DNA of 64,000 bases, taken from assembly GCA_020171895.1 (NCBI GenBank), contig JAIVAN010000007.1:1-64000 (forward strand), read 5' to 3'. Source of the stretch: Bacillus timonensis. Lineage in GTDB: Bacteria; Bacillota; Bacilli; Bacillales; Bacillaceae_L. Each line of letters starts with the position of its first letter. Position 1 is the first letter of the stretch. This document shows, piece after piece, positions 1 through 9,768 of the stretch. The notes below the pieces were generated by a model. That model was not told the DNA's origin, searched no databases, and was given only the letters and a program-made list of their open reading frames with translations. A program made the position numbers and the translations under genes.

Positions 1-89
1 GGAGCAAGCTCCCTAATGTCCGCTCGACTTGCATGTATTAGGCACGCCGCCAGCGTTCGTCCTGAGCCAGGATCAAACTCTCCAATAAG
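1..89 (-). rRNA. 16S ribosomal RNA, 5' end (partial)
   Basis: Read on the minus strand, this begins with the conserved 16S start AGAGTTTGATCCTGGCTCAG and continues through GGACGAACGCTGGCGGCGTG and the GCAAGTCGAGCG stretch into the V1 hairpin, where the window ends. Only about the first 85 to 90 nt of the rRNA are present; the rest lies outside. Transcription runs out of the window, so the promoters are to the right. Confidence 0.98.
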
Positions 90-144
90 ATTGTTTGACT
101 TGCTCATAATTTTAAAAAAGACTTACTTTGACGTTTGTGTTGTG

Positions 145-162
145 TTCAGTTTTCAAAGAACT
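145..162 (-). promoter_or_regulatory. rRNA leader boxA antitermination site
   Basis: On the minus strand the leader reads GTTCTTTGAAAACTGAAC, the sequence found in front of Bacillus 16S genes and matching boxA, the NusB/NusE (S10) binding element of rRNA antitermination complexes. It lies about 55 nt upstream of the mature 16S end and downstream of both rrn promoters. Confidence 0.75.
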
Positions 163-257
163 TAGTTACTGTTTTAAAATGACAGGTTATTAATCTATCA
201 TGTTTGAGGTTATGTTGTCAAGGTTGTAACACCAGACCCTCTAAGACAACACTCACA

Positions 258-286
258 ATGATAACATGAGGTTTTTTAATTGTCAA
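258..286 (-). promoter_or_regulatory. rrn promoter P2 (sigma-A)
   Basis: Minus-strand -35 TTGACA (281-286) and -10 TATCAT (258-263) are separated by exactly 17 bp. It is the proximal of two tandem promoters of the rRNA operon, the usual arrangement in Bacillus. Confidence 0.85.
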
Positions 287-337
287 CCCATCTTTTGATC
301 CTTGTTAGAAGTTAAAAGCAATCTAACAGGAAATCTC

Positions 338-366
338 ATTCTAACAGTGTTTCATAAAAGTGTCAA
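338..366 (-). promoter_or_regulatory. rrn promoter P1 (sigma-A)
   Basis: Minus-strand -35 TTGACA (361-366) and -10 TAGAAT (338-343), again with a 17-bp spacer. It is 80 bp upstream of P2, so two near-consensus promoters drive the operon in tandem. Confidence 0.85.
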
Positions 367-448
367 CAAAAACTAAAATAATCTTTCATTCTCTTGTCGA
401 CCTAAATAATACTAACATCGCTCACGTATTAATGCAATACTTTTTTCA

Positions 449-760
449 AGGTAGACGGCCATGCTATTTTAGATTCGGACCAGGATGAATGAAAATTGTT
501 TATGTTTATTATTATTAGGGCGTTGAATTGCAGTATTTTTGTATGTTAACCGAAGTGGAAGGAACGCGTTTCCTCGATAGTGCTAACTCATTTCCTTCGT
601 GAGAAGAGGATTTATAGAAGTTTATTCAAGTCTGTGGGAGAAGCGCCAGAACTCCACAGGCGAAGCCGAGGAGACTTAAGTGGCGCTCCACCGCGGAAAG
701 CGAGGTTCCTGCAACGCAGATTAACACCCCAACGTTCAGCGAGATGAATAGTATTTTTTA
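449..760 (+). repeat. Dispersed structured repeat, copy 1 (long variant)
   Basis: This is a copy of a roughly 250-bp family seen eight times in the window. It opens with a GGTAGAC..CCATG block. The core (545-726) begins GTTAACCGAAGTGGAAGG and ends GCAACGCAGATTAACACC, with AGGCGAAGCCGAGGAG in the middle. Between the left arm and the middle it carries an extra module (GTGCTAACTCATTTCCTTCG) also found in copy 8. An open frame of about 60 codons inside it on the minus strand is a by-product of the repeat. Together with the rRNA promoters it fills the gene-free stretch 90-832. Confidence 0.85.
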
Positions 761-832
761 GGTAGACATGGACACATTTTATAAAACAGGACATGTACTT
801 TTGCTGTTTATTAACCTTAAAACATATTTACT

Positions 833-1357
833 TCAGGAGTTCATCACTCTTAGATATTTTTTCCACGGACCTACATCATCGTAATAGCGATTTGCCATCA
901 CTCTTGTCATTTGAGAGATGTGACTAAGATCATGAACCACCCATGTTGAAAGTTGTTCTCGTAAACTTACAGCCCCAAATTCAGGATGAACGCCTTTTTT
1001 CTCCCAATCGATTTCTTCATTTATTAACCTCTTTAGTATTTCAATATTTTCGTAACGTAGTTGTTCAAATAATTCCAGCAACTCCTCAACTGATTCATTT
1101 TTATATTTTGAAAGTTGACTATAGCGGTCAAAAGGTGGGAATGTTGTTGCTTCTCCTTCTATTAAAATCATTTTTACTCTTGGGATAAAATTATATCTTT
1201 CACATTCAATCAAATGACCAACAACTTCATAAACGTTCCAACTATCTTCGCTCTCTCTATTTTTCACCCAGCCTTCAGGGAGACCTGATAGAAGAGACTT
1301 CAATGTAGAAGGTGTTCTAGTTAACAAATTAATTGTATCTCGATAATTAAAGTTCAT
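833..1357 (-). CDS. DinB-fold family protein (putative metal-dependent enzyme)
   Basis: A 174-residue soluble protein of the DinB/YfiT four-helix-bundle superfamily. The visible signature is the metal-binding histidine set: one His in a VGHLIECER segment near residue 48 and two in WVVHDLSHISQ near residue 140. Family members include thiol-dependent transferases (bacillithiol or mycothiol) and many proteins of unknown substrate. A good ribosome site (AAGGAGATGAAGTA) precedes the ATG. It is a single gene downstream of the gcv operon terminator in the same direction. The fold assignment is secure; the reaction is not predictable from sequence. Confidence 0.8.
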   Translation of the reverse strand: MNFNYRDTINLLTRTPSTLKSLLSGLPEGWVKNRESEDSWNVYEVVGHLIECERYNFIPRVKMILIEGEATTFPPFDRYSQLSKYKNESVEELLELFEQLRYENIEILKRLINEEIDWEKKGVHPEFGAVSLREQLSTWVVHDLSHISQMTRVMANRYYDDVGPWKKYLRVMNS

Positions 1358-1511
1358 TACTTCATCTCCTTAGTTTATTTGTTGTGCTACATCCATTTTT
1401 GTTGGGACTAGGTTCACTAAACCATTTTTTCAAAATATAGGATGACAGCAAGGTTTTTTCAGAAGAATTTTTGCTCACGCTAGTTTAACATCATTTATTT
1501 ACTTTACCTTA

Positions 1512-1543
1512 GAAAAAAGGAATTCATCACTACGATGAATTCC
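1512..1543 (-). terminator. Rho-independent terminator of the gcv operon
   Basis: A perfect stem GGAATTCATC / GATGAATTCC with a 5-nt loop is followed on the minus strand by TTTTTT. It lies 10 bp past the gcvPB stop codon. Confidence 0.9.
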
Positions 1544-1553
1544 TTCTATACGA

Positions 1554-3017
1554 TTATTGCTTTTGATAACGTAGAATCGGCTTTCTTGCTGCCATAGTTT
1601 CATCAAGACGTTTTATCACAGTTGTGTGAGGTGCTTCTTGAACGATTTCTGGATTTTCTTCCGCTTCTTTTGCAATTTGAATCATTGCATCAATGAATGA
1701 ATCTAATGTTTCTTTCGATTCTGTTTCAGTTGGTTCAATCATGATACACTCTTCAACATTTAACGGGAAATAGATTGTTGGTGGATGGTACCCAAAATCT
1801 AATAAGCGTTTTGCGATATCAAGTGTACGAACACCTAATTTCTTTTGACGCTTTCCTGAAAGTACGAACTCATGTTTACAATGTTGGTTATACGGTAAAT
1901 CATAGTAAGCAGATAAGCGGCGCATCATATAGTTTGCATTTAAAACTGCATATTCAGTTACAGCCTTTAAGCCATCTGGTCCCATTGTTCGGATATACGT
2001 ATATGCACGAACATTAATTCCAAAGTTTCCATAGTAAGGTTTTACACGACCAATTGATTGTGGACGATCGTATTCAAAACGATAACCTTCGTCTCCTTTT
2101 ACTAGGATTGGTTTTGGTAGGTAAGGAATTAAATCGGCCTTAACTCCTACAGGACCTGAACCAGGACCTCCTCCACCATGGGGACCAGTAAACGTTTTAT
2201 GAAGATTTAAATGCACTACATCAAATCCCATGTCTCCAGGTCGAGCTTTACTTAATACAGCATTTAAGTTTGCACCATCATAATACAACTTTCCACCTGC
2301 ATCGTGGACAATTTTTGCCATTTCTAAAATGTGAGCTTCAAAAAGACCAAGCGTGTTTGGATTTGTTAACATTAATGCAGCAGTATCAGGACCAACCACT
2401 CGCTTTAAGTCCTCTAAGTCTACTAAGCCATTTTCATCAGATTTAACAGTCACTGTTTCAAAACCAGCAACTGTTGCAGAAGCTGGATTTGTTCCGTGAG
2501 CTGAATCTGGAACAATAACCTTTGTTCTTGCAGAGTCTTTGTTTGCTTCGTGATAGGCACGAATCATCATGAGTCCAGTCCACTCACCATGTGCACCAGC
2601 AGCAGGCTGTAATGTTACTTCGTCCATACCCGTAATTTCTTTTAAATGCTCTTGTAAATCATACATTAACTCCAATGCACCTTGAACTGTTTGCTCATCC
2701 TGTAATGGGTGTATATGGGCAAAACCAGCATATCGAGCTACATTTTCATTAATTTTCGGGTTATATTTCATCGTACAAGATCCTAATGGATAAAATCCGG
2801 AATCAACTCCGTGGTTACGGTTAGATAATGCTGTATAGTGTCGCATAATATCTAATTCAGAAACTTCAGGGAGCTCTGCTTCTTCTGTACGTATATAGTC
2901 AGTAGGAATGACGTCTTCTAACTTAATTTCAGGTACATCTAGTTCAGGCAGGCTATAACCAATGCGGCCTGGTTTTGAGAGTTCAAAAATTAGCGCTTGA
3001 TCTTCTTGCTTATTCAT
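1554..3017 (-). CDS. gcvPB: Glycine dehydrogenase (decarboxylating) subunit 2, P-protein beta half
   Basis: The C-terminal half of the split glycine cleavage P-protein; with GcvPA it decarboxylates glycine and passes the aminomethyl group to the lipoyl arm of GcvH. It carries the pyridoxal phosphate lysine in [17 protein letters not shown] place the start at the ATG overlapping the gcvPA stop (AATGAATAA), giving 487 residues, as in B. subtilis (about 488); an upstream in-frame start would add 11 residues inside gcvPA. It is the last gene of gcvT-gcvPA-gcvPB, translationally coupled to gcvPA, and under the glycine riboswitch. GcvH and the L-protein are not in this window. Confidence 0.97.
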   Translation of the reverse strand: MNKQEDQALIFELSKPGRIGYSLPELDVPEIKLEDVIPTDYIRTEEAELPEVSELDIMRHYTALSNRNHGVDSGFYPLGSCTMKYNPKINENVARYAGFAHIHPLQDEQTVQGALELMYDLQEHLKEITGMDEVTLQPAAGAHGEWTGLMMIRAYHEANKDSARTKVIVPDSAHGTNPASATVAGFETVTVKSDENGLVDLEDLKRVVGPDTAALMLTNPNTLGLFEAHILEMAKIVHDAGGKLYYDGANLNAVLSKARPGDMGFDVVHLNLHKTFTGPHGGGGPGSGPVGVKADLIPYLPKPILVKGDEGYRFEYDRPQSIGRVKPYYGNFGINVRAYTYIRTMGPDGLKAVTEYAVLNANYMMRRLSAYYDLPYNQHCKHEFVLSGKRQKKLGVRTLDIAKRLLDFGYHPPTIYFPLNVEECIMIEPTETESKETLDSFIDAMIQIAKEAEENPEIVQEAPHTTVIKRLDETMAARKPILRYQKQ

Positions 3018-4356
3018 TGCCATCCCCCAATTCCTTAACAAATGTGTCAATTTCTTCTTTCGTTCGTAACTCAGTTACAGCAACTAACATGTGATCCTTT
3101 AAGTCAGAGTAGTCTCTACCTAAATCATAACCACCAATAATACCTTTTTGAATCAACTTAGCGTTTACTTCTTTTACAGGTTTGTTAAGCTTAATCACAA
3201 ACTCATTGAAGAACGGCCCAGTATAGGCTACTTCAAATCCGTTACTTTCAAATACAGATTTTGCGTAATGAGCTTTTTGAATGTTTTGGGTCGCAATTTC
3301 TTTTACACCTTTTTTACCTAAAGCCGTCATTGCAACTGAAGCAGCTAACGCATTCAGAGCTTGGTTTGAACAGATGTTAGAAGTTGCTTTATCACGGCGA
3401 ATATGTTGCTCACGCGCCTGAAGTGTTAAAACAAAACCGCGGCGACCTTCTTCATCTACTGTTTGACCAACTAAGCGACCTGGTACTTTTCTCATAAACT
3501 TTGATGTAACAGCAAAATACCCACAGTGCGGACCACCATAACCAGAAGGAATACCAAAGACTTGCGCATCTCCAACTACAACGTCAGCACCAAATTTTCC
3601 AGGCGGCGTTAAAGCTCCTAGAGCTAATGGGTTACTTGACACGACAAACATACTTTTTCCAGTATGCGCAACCTCTTCAATTTCTTTTAAAGGTTCAATT
3701 TGTCCGAAGAAATTTGGATATTGTACTACGACGCAAGCAACATTGTCATCCATTGCGTTTTTTAATGCTTCAACGTCAGTTACACCATTTGTTGTAGGTA
3801 CTTCAACAACTTCAATATATTGTCCTTTTGCATAAGTCTCTAGTACTGCACGAGATTCTGGGTGAACTGCACTTGAAACAAGAATTTTCTTGTTACGTGT
3901 TTGACCAGCACAAAGCATTGCAGCTTCAGCTAATGATGTTCCACCGTCATACATAGAAGAGTTCGCTACATCCATACCCGTTAATTCACAAATCATTGTT
4001 TGAAATTCGAAAATGGCTTGAAGTTCCCCTTGAGAAATCTCCGGTTGATAAGGTGTGTAAGCTGTATAGAACTCTGAACGTGAAATAACATGATCAACAA
4101 TAACCGGCATATAGTGATCGTAAACCCCTGCTCCTAAAAACGATGCGTTGCTCTTTAAGTCTGCATTTCTAGCAGCTAGTTGTGTTAATTCTTTCATTAA
4201 TTCAGATTCAGATTTTGCTTTTTTAATATTATATTCGCCTTTAAAACGAACACTTTCAGGAATATCTGAAAAAAGCTCTTCAACTGAAGATACTCCAATT
4301 GTTTGGAGCATGTCATTCTTATCTTGTTCCGTCATTGGTAAATAACGATGTTTCAT
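3010..4356 (-). CDS. gcvPA: Glycine dehydrogenase (decarboxylating) subunit 1, P-protein alpha half
   Basis: The N-terminal half of the split P-protein (448 residues, the usual length), beginning [13 protein letters not shown]. It pairs with GcvPB to form the glycine decarboxylase of the glycine cleavage system. It shows the fold-type I PLP enzyme core including the [13 protein letters not shown] and [11 protein letters not shown] segments. The start at 4356 has a strong AAAGGGGT ribosome site; an open frame continues 24 codons further upstream into the gcvT end but lacks a site. It overlaps the downstream gcvPB start by a few bases. Confidence 0.97.
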   Translation of the reverse strand: MKHRYLPMTEQDKNDMLQTIGVSSVEELFSDIPESVRFKGEYNIKKAKSESELMKELTQLAARNADLKSNASFLGAGVYDHYMPVIVDHVISRSEFYTAYTPYQPEISQGELQAIFEFQTMICELTGMDVANSSMYDGGTSLAEAAMLCAGQTRNKKILVSSAVHPESRAVLETYAKGQYIEVVEVPTTNGVTDVEALKNAMDDNVACVVVQYPNFFGQIEPLKEIEEVAHTGKSMFVVSSNPLALGALTPPGKFGADVVVGDAQVFGIPSGYGGPHCGYFAVTSKFMRKVPGRLVGQTVDEEGRRGFVLTLQAREQHIRRDKATSNICSNQALNALAASVAMTALGKKGVKEIATQNIQKAHYAKSVFESNGFEVAYTGPFFNEFVIKLNKPVKEVNAKLIQKGIIGGYDLGRDYSDLKDHMLVAVTELRTKEEIDTFVKELGDGNE

Positions 4357-4387
4357 GAATGTACCCCTTTCACCTATTGAAATGGAA

Positions 4388-5491
4388 TTATTTTTTTGGG
4401 CGTTTATAGAAAGGTGTTGCAACAACAACTGCTTTTAAGCGTTTTTTACGAACTTGCACTTCTACTTCTTTACCAAGTTCAGCATTTTCAGCTGTTACTA
4501 GTGCTAATCCTACGTTTTTCTTCAGTGTTGGTGATTGTGTGCCAGTTGTTACTTCACCAACCTGCTCTTCTCCTACGAATACTTCGTAACCATGTCTTGG
4601 GATTCCTTTATCAATCATTTCAATCCCAACGATTTTACGAGGTGCCCCCTCTTCCTTTTGCTTTTTAAGTACTTCTTTTCCAAAGAAGTCCGCTTCTTTG
4701 TTTGTTTTCACCGCAAAGCCTATACCCGCTTCAATTGGTGTGATGTCCTTTGAAAGTTCTTGGCCATATAGAGCTAGATTTGCTTCAAAACGAAGCGTGT
4801 CACGAGCTCCTAATCCACATGGCAGAACACCATCTTCTTTGCCAGCAGCTAATATCTCATCCCAAAGAGCAGGAGTATCCTCGGATTTACAGTAAATTTC
4901 AAATCCGTCTTCACCAGTATACCCAGTGCGAGAGACTAACGCCTTTTTACCATTAAGCTCAACCTCTTCTTTAAACTTAAAGAATTTGATTTCACTTAAA
5001 TCTGTTGTCGTTAATTTTTGAAGTACTTCTTCAGCTAATGGCCCTTGTAATGCAAGTTGACCAACTTGATCAGAGATATTGTTTACAGTAACGTCTCCAA
5101 ATACATGTGACTGAAGCCAATCAAAGTCTTTTTCTATGTTCGAAGCATTTACGACTAAAAGATAATCATTGTCTGCTTTTTTGTAGACAAGTAAATCATC
5201 AACTGTCCCACCATCTTCATAACACATAGCTGTGTATTGTGCTCCACCATCTTTTAGTGTAGCAACATCATTTGTCATCATTTTTTGAAGATAAGTTAAG
5301 CTATCTGTTCCTTTCACTTCGATTTCACCCATGTGTGAAACATCAAAAAGGCCAGCTTTCGTTCTTACTGCTTCGTGTTCATCTTTAATACTAGAGAACT
5401 GAACAGGGAGATCCCAACCTCCAAAATCAATCGTCTTTGCACCATATTTTGCATACGTTTCGAAAAGTGGTGTGCGCTTTAATTCTGACAT
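4388..5491 (-). CDS. gcvT: Aminomethyltransferase (glycine cleavage T-protein)
   Basis: A 367-residue T-protein that transfers the methylene unit from GcvH-bound aminomethyl-lipoate to tetrahydrofolate, releasing ammonia. Typical family segments are visible: MGEIEVKG near the N-terminus, [16 protein letters not shown] in the middle and the [17 protein letters not shown] folate-site region. It is the first gene of the gcv operon, about 60 bp downstream of the riboswitch terminator, with a GAAGGGGG ribosome site. Glycine binding to the leader should turn it on. Confidence 0.97.
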   Translation of the reverse strand: MSELKRTPLFETYAKYGAKTIDFGGWDLPVQFSSIKDEHEAVRTKAGLFDVSHMGEIEVKGTDSLTYLQKMMTNDVATLKDGGAQYTAMCYEDGGTVDDLLVYKKADNDYLLVVNASNIEKDFDWLQSHVFGDVTVNNISDQVGQLALQGPLAEEVLQKLTTTDLSEIKFFKFKEEVELNGKKALVSRTGYTGEDGFEIYCKSEDTPALWDEILAAGKEDGVLPCGLGARDTLRFEANLALYGQELSKDITPIEAGIGFAVKTNKEADFFGKEVLKKQKEEGAPRKIVGIEMIDKGIPRHGYEVFVGEEQVGEVTTGTQSPTLKKNVGLALVTAENAELGKEVEVQVRKKRLKAVVVATPFYKRPKK

Positions 5492-5549
5492 TCTTTTTCC
5501 CCCTTCAAGGTAAATAATTCACTAAATTGCGTCAATTTTCTGACCATAC

Positions 5550-5595
5550 AAAAAGGACAGAAAACTCCACATTAAATCAGTGGTGTTCTCTGTCC
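5550..5595 (-). terminator. Riboswitch-controlled terminator in front of gcvT
   Basis: On the minus strand GGACAGAGAAcaCCAC pairs with GTGGagtTTTCTGTCC and is followed by TTTTT. The left arm of this stem overlaps the last conserved segment of the second glycine aptamer (GGTACCAGGACAGAG), so aptamer folding and terminator folding are mutually exclusive, as expected for a glycine ON switch. Confidence 0.9.
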
Positions 5596-5764
5596 TGGTA
5601 CCTGAAAGTTTGACCTATGTAGTGTAGGCTTTCCCCTTTGGTGGTCCAACGATAAAAAATGGACACTCTCCAGAGTTGCGTCAAACAAGAGTCTTTTTGC
5701 CTGAGAGATTCACATTAAAGGTTGTTTGCTCCTTCGGCGCTACGTAGTTAGTAGTCTCTCCCCT
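5585..5764 (-). ncRNA. Tandem glycine riboswitch (two aptamers)
   Basis: Aptamer 1 (about 5661-5764) shows GCGCCGAAGGAGCAAA, CTCTCAGGCAAAAAGAC and CTCTGGAGAG; aptamer 2 (about 5585-5660) shows CACCAAAGGGGAAAGCC and AACTTTCAGGTACCAGGACA. These are the conserved elements of the gcvT-motif RNA, joined by a short linker. It ends in the terminator described separately. Family knowledge: glycine binding prevents termination and induces the glycine cleavage operon. The 290 bp between it and yqhH hold no further gene. Confidence 0.95.
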
Positions 5765-6056
5765 TGTTCTCATTCGCCATATATAATTTTTTATTGCTTG
5801 GTTATACTAACAAAATATAGGAAAAAAGCTTTCATCTATACTTATTAGTGATTGTTTTGTGAAATATTTCAAACATTTTTAAGCTAATAACATCCTACCA
5901 TTAAAATACTCTTTTCGGCAATAAAATTTGAGCTAACATTACAGAAAAAATGGTTATCTTTGTTCGTATCTACAAAGGTATTCAATAAAAGGAAGCGCTT
6001 TAATTTACCAAATGACTCTTTTTATAAAAATACAACGCGAAAGGACTGTGATTTAG

Positions 6057-7757
6057 ATGAAAGTCGAGTTAGAATTTGATCCTTCCTGGCAAGATGACTT
6101 TTTTAAAAGGATTGATGAAGACGGTCCTTGGGCAAATTGGGAATTGTACAAGCTTGCCTATGAAGTTGAACAGCATTTAACCATACCTGAATTTGAAGGA
6201 CTACAAGCACCAAAACATTTACCACAACTCACTCCTCTCCCTCATCAACTTGAAGTTGCGAAGCAAGTTGTTGAGAAAATGAATGGAAAGGCTATTCTAG
6301 CTGATGAAGTAGGCCTTGGAAAAACGATTGAGGCTGGTCTTATTCTAAAAGAATACATGATTCGCGGTTTAGTAAAAAAGGTACTAATCCTTGTGCCAGC
6401 TTCACTTGTATCTCAATGGGCAATGGAGCTTAATCAAAAATTCTTTATTCCCGCAGTAGAGCAAAAGAAGAGTTATGTGTGGGAGCAATGTGACGTAGTT
6501 GTATCTTCTATTGATACAGCAAAAAGAAATCCTCACCGGGACATTGTGTATAACCAAAACTATGATCTTGTCATTATAGACGAAGCGCACAAGCTAAAAA
6601 ATAATAAAACAAAAAACTATGAATTTGTGCAAAATCTCAAAAAGAAGTTTTGCCTTCTATTAACTGCTACCCCTATTCAAAATCGAATTGAAGAGATTTT
6701 TAACCTAGTTTCTCTATTAAAACCTGGCCATCTAGGTAACCAAACCTATTTCGATGAGTTATATTCTTCTAAAAAGAAAAATCGTTCATTACAGGGTGAT
6801 CAACATTTAAAAGACCTTGTAAATAAAGTAATGATAAGAAACCGAAGAAGTGATACAGGAATTGAATGGACTAAGCGACATGTTGAAACCATTCCTATTG
6901 AGTTCTCTAAGGAAGAACGGGCATTATACGATGCGATTTCTGTGTATAGGCAAACTAGTAATCCTTACGTTACAAGTGCATTTTCCATCATGACTTTGCA
7001 ACGTGAAGCCTGTAGTAGCAGGGAAGCTGTTTATTTCACCCTTAAGAAAATGCTAGAAAGAGATAATAATGAAACAGTTACGTTGCCAGAGAATCTAGTA
7101 ATGGAGCTGATGCAAAAGGTTGATCAGGTTTCTCGGAATTCAAAAGCAGAAAAAGCATTAGAGCTTATTCAGAAAATAAATGATAAAGTCATTATTTTTA
7201 CGGAGTATCGAGCAACTCAAATGTATTTACAATGGTTTTTGCAGCAAAATGGCATTTCATCGGTACCTTTTCGCGGAGGATTTAAGCGTGGGAAAAAGGA
7301 TTGGATGAAGGAGCTCTTTAAAAACAATGCTCAAGTGTTAATTGCAACTGAAGCTGGCGGAGAAGGGATTAACCTTCAATTCTGTCACAATATTATCAAT
7401 TTTGATCTTCCATGGAACCCCATGAGGCTTGAGCAACGAATCGGCCGTATTCACCGGTTAGGACAAGAGGAAGATGTTCATATTTATAATTTTGCGACGA
7501 AGGAAACGGTCGAGGAACATATCTTAAAACTACTCTATGAAAAAATAAATCTGTTTGAGCGTGTCATCGGGCAATTAGATGACATCTTAACCCGTCTTGA
7601 AATTGGTAACATCGAGGATCATATACATGAAATTTTGTTCCAATCTAAGAGCGACGGTGAAATGAAAATTAAGATGGAAAACTTAACATCTATTATTAAC
7701 TTTGCAGAGCAAATGTCAGAAGGTGGTAACCAACATGCAGCAACAGGAAATTCATAA
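6057..7757 (+). CDS. yqhH: SNF2-family DEAD/DEAH helicase (YqhH)
   Basis: A 566-residue SNF2-type ATPase/helicase. Visible motifs in order are motif I ADEVGLGKTIEAG (near residue 83), DEAH DEAHKLKN (near 175), motif III LLTATPIQN, motif V TEAGGEGINLQ and motif VI RLEQRIGRIHRLGQ. The family remodels protein-nucleic acid complexes; the specific role of YqhH is unknown. It is divergent from gcvT, exactly as in B. subtilis. The 3' end overlaps the yqhG start by 23 bp, so the two are co-translated. The ribosome site AAAGGA is rather far (about 11 nt) from the ATG. Confidence 0.92.
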   Translation: MKVELEFDPSWQDDFFKRIDEDGPWANWELYKLAYEVEQHLTIPEFEGLQAPKHLPQLTPLPHQLEVAKQVVEKMNGKAILADEVGLGKTIEAGLILKEYMIRGLVKKVLILVPASLVSQWAMELNQKFFIPAVEQKKSYVWEQCDVVVSSIDTAKRNPHRDIVYNQNYDLVIIDEAHKLKNNKTKNYEFVQNLKKKFCLLLTATPIQNRIEEIFNLVSLLKPGHLGNQTYFDELYSSKKKNRSLQGDQHLKDLVNKVMIRNRRSDTGIEWTKRHVETIPIEFSKEERALYDAISVYRQTSNPYVTSAFSIMTLQREACSSREAVYFTLKKMLERDNNETVTLPENLVMELMQKVDQVSRNSKAEKALELIQKINDKVIIFTEYRATQMYLQWFLQQNGISSVPFRGGFKRGKKDWMKELFKNNAQVLIATEAGGEGINLQFCHNIINFDLPWNPMRLEQRIGRIHRLGQEEDVHIYNFATKETVEEHILKLLYEKINLFERVIGQLDDILTRLEIGNIEDHIHEILFQSKSDGEMKIKMENLTSIINFAEQMSEGGNQHAATGNS

Positions 7758-8544
7758 GTTTTTAGATCGGTATTTTACTGCAAACGAATGTGAAATTGTT
7801 GAGCGTGACCCTAGCTACTTACAAATTCAATTAACGATAGACATTGATAAACAATTGATGAACCGACCCTTTTATTGGCATTATTTAGAGAAAACAGGTG
7901 GTACACCAAATCCAATGAGATTAACACTAATCACAGATGGATCGAAAGCACCTGCCGATTTAAAAGGAGAACATGTTCATTTTGGCTCACCGCGTTTACA
8001 CCAAATTTTTCAGTCTACAAAGAAATTAGCAAGCTACATTCGGCTTTATCAAGGTGTGATCCCACAAGGTCAAGGAAACACACCCCTGCATCCTTGGCTA
8101 GGGTTAAATGTAAAAATTTCGTATCAATGTGACCGTAAAAAGGATATTTTAATGTCACTTGGTTTGCATTTAATAAGCGGTGTGATTGTGGAGGATTTTC
8201 AAGAACGCATACAGCAGTTTAAGCTCACTCCAAAAATTCCTGATTTTTGTTTTACGATGTCACCCATTATTAAGCCACAAAGTGGGTTCAATCGTTTGCA
8301 ACAATATATAAGAGGATTTGTAGAAAGCGAAGAACACTTATGGGCAGAACAAGCCGTTCAGCGTTGGGAAGAGGATTTAGCACTCTTGGACCACTTTTAC
8401 GCTGATATGGACGAAAAGCCTGAGTGCTATGAAATTGAAAAAGAAGCCCTTCGTGAACAATATGAACCAAAGGTAATAGTAGACATTATTAATGGAGGAT
8501 TGTTTTATTTATCGCAGCAGGCGATATTCCAGCAAAATAGATGA
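7735..8544 (+). CDS. yqhG: YqhG family protein
   Basis: A 269-residue protein of the Bacillaceae-specific YqhG family, recognised from sequence character and its fixed position after yqhH. I chose the ATG at 7735 (MQQQEIHKFLDRYF) because an AGGTGG ribosome site stands 9 nt before it; an open frame extends 11 codons further up inside yqhH. No signal peptide, membrane segment or catalytic motif is evident. Function unknown; coupling to a SNF2 ATPase suggests a shared complex, which is inference. Confidence 0.85.
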   Translation: MQQQEIHKFLDRYFTANECEIVERDPSYLQIQLTIDIDKQLMNRPFYWHYLEKTGGTPNPMRLTLITDGSKAPADLKGEHVHFGSPRLHQIFQSTKKLASYIRLYQGVIPQGQGNTPLHPWLGLNVKISYQCDRKKDILMSLGLHLISGVIVEDFQERIQQFKLTPKIPDFCFTMSPIIKPQSGFNRLQQYIRGFVESEEHLWAEQAVQRWEEDLALLDHFYADMDEKPECYEIEKEALREQYEPKVIVDIINGGLFYLSQQAIFQQNR

Positions 8545-8577
8545 GGCAGACCAATTGATTATTGATCTGCCTCTTTC
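8543..8577 (+). terminator. Terminator between yqhG and nadE
   Basis: GAGGCAGA pairs with TCTGCCTC across a 15-nt loop, followed by TTTCTT. It overlaps the last codon of yqhG and separates it from convergent nadE. Confidence 0.75.
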
Positions 8578-9405
8578 TTATTTCCACCACGTATCAAATA
8601 CTGTAATTGGACCTTGACGTTTGTGTTCAGTTTTCATGTATAGTTCTTCTAAACGTGCCTTACTTTCAGCTTGTATTTCTTTTCCTTCTAAATAATCATC
8701 AATTTCATCATATGTAACACCTAACGCTACTTCATCTGGTAACTGAGGTCGATCGTCCTCTAAGTCTGCAGTTGGTGCTTTTAAGTATAGTTTTTCAGGG
8801 CAACCTAGTTCTTTTAGCATCATTTTCCCTTGACGTTTGTTTAAGCGGAAAATTGGCACTAAATCTGCAGCTCCATCGCCAAATTTCGTATAAAAACCTG
8901 TTACCGCTTCTGCAGAGTGATCGGTGCCTAACACAACCCCTTTTTTTGCACCGGCAATGCTATATTGGACCTTCATCCGTTCGCGCGCTTTTTCATTTCC
9001 TTTAAGGAAATCGGTTAGTTCGACTCCCGCTTTTTTCAACGCTTGAATACTCGCATCGACTGCATGTTGAATGTTGACTGTCATGTATTCGTCAGGATTA
9101 ATGAAGTTTTTGACTAATTCTGCATCCTCTTCATCACTTTGTTGACCATAAGGTAAACGCACACCATAAAATGTGTATTTTTTCTCACCTAATTCTTCGT
9201 TTAGTTCGTTTACGGCCATTTGCGCAAGTTTTCCGGCTAGAGTTGAGTCTTGTCCTAATGACAGACCAAGGACGAACGATTCGATGAATGTGTGTTTTTT
9301 TGCATAGTCTTTAAGGAAATCGACACTTCTTCTAATTTCTTCTTTAGGGTCAATTTCAGGCTTTGTTTTTAAAGCTTCAATGATTTGCTGTTGTATTGTA
9401 GTCAT
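8578..9405 (-). CDS. nadE: NH3-dependent NAD+ synthetase
   Basis: 275 residues, the length of bacterial ammonia-dependent NAD synthetases; it amidates nicotinate adenine dinucleotide to NAD+ via an adenylate. Recognisable segments are [39 protein letters not shown] and [13 protein letters not shown]. Unusually the ATP-pyrophosphatase P-loop, normally SGGQDS, reads SLGQDS (Leu50 for the first Gly); the codon is TTA on direct reading. The C-terminal [14 protein letters not shown] also differs mildly from the usual form. Start supported by AAAGAGGTTGATACA. pncB lies upstream in the same direction, so the two NAD salvage steps are neighbours. Confidence 0.93.
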   Translation of the reverse strand: MTTIQQQIIEALKTKPEIDPKEEIRRSVDFLKDYAKKHTFIESFVLGLSLGQDSTLAGKLAQMAVNELNEELGEKKYTFYGVRLPYGQQSDEEDAELVKNFINPDEYMTVNIQHAVDASIQALKKAGVELTDFLKGNEKARERMKVQYSIAGAKKGVVLGTDHSAEAVTGFYTKFGDGAADLVPIFRLNKRQGKMMLKELGCPEKLYLKAPTADLEDDRPQLPDEVALGVTYDEIDDYLEGKEIQAESKARLEELYMKTEHKRQGPITVFDTWWK

Positions 9406-9495
9406 TGTATCAACCTCTTTTTTTCATTTTTTGTCATGTTATCCAGCGTTGTATTTTCCTGACCTTAATATAGAGTCCACTACTCTATACTTCGG

Positions 9496-9624
9496 GTGTT
9501 AATCTACGTTGCAGGACTCTCGCTTTCCGCAGGGTGCTTCTTGAGCCTCCTCGGCTATGCCTGTGGGTTCTCAAGCCTTGCACAACTCCTGCAGGAGTCT
9601 CAGTCTTTCCACTTCGATTAACAC
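9496..9624 (-). repeat. Dispersed structured repeat, copy 2 (core only)
   Basis: The core of the family in reverse orientation: it starts GTGTTAATCTACGTTGCAGG on the plus strand and ends TTCCACTTCGATTAACAC, with GAGCCTCCTCGGCTATGCCT between. The flanking CCATG blocks are not obvious. It is the only feature I see in the gap between nadE and pncB. Short open frames across it are not genes. Confidence 0.85.
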
Positions 9625-9768
9625 GAGTATATACTGGGATTCAACGATCAAATAAAACAATTACAAGTTACAACCTTCATGGTGCGTTTTTTTCAGTCCG
9701 AAATATGAATCTGATTCAACTAAAAATAAATCCAATTACGATAAGAGAAAATTTGAAAAGGGTGAAAC

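Noticed and set aside
612-794. 60-codon frame on the minus strand, and similar frames at 9534-9797, 33178-33720 and 47796-48086
   Set aside because: All lie within copies of the dispersed structured repeat and recur only because the repeat is GC-rich; no ribosome sites or consistent reading frame between copies.
5765-5850. Promoter for the gcv riboswitch transcript
   Set aside because: Several AT-rich candidate -10 sequences (TATAAC, TATATA) exist, but none has a convincing -35 at 16-18 bp, so no coordinates are given.
5990-6010. cre-like sequence AGGAAGCGCTTTAA upstream of yqhH
   Set aside because: It resembles the CcpA site but mismatches at both outer positions, and its place relative to any promoter is unclear.
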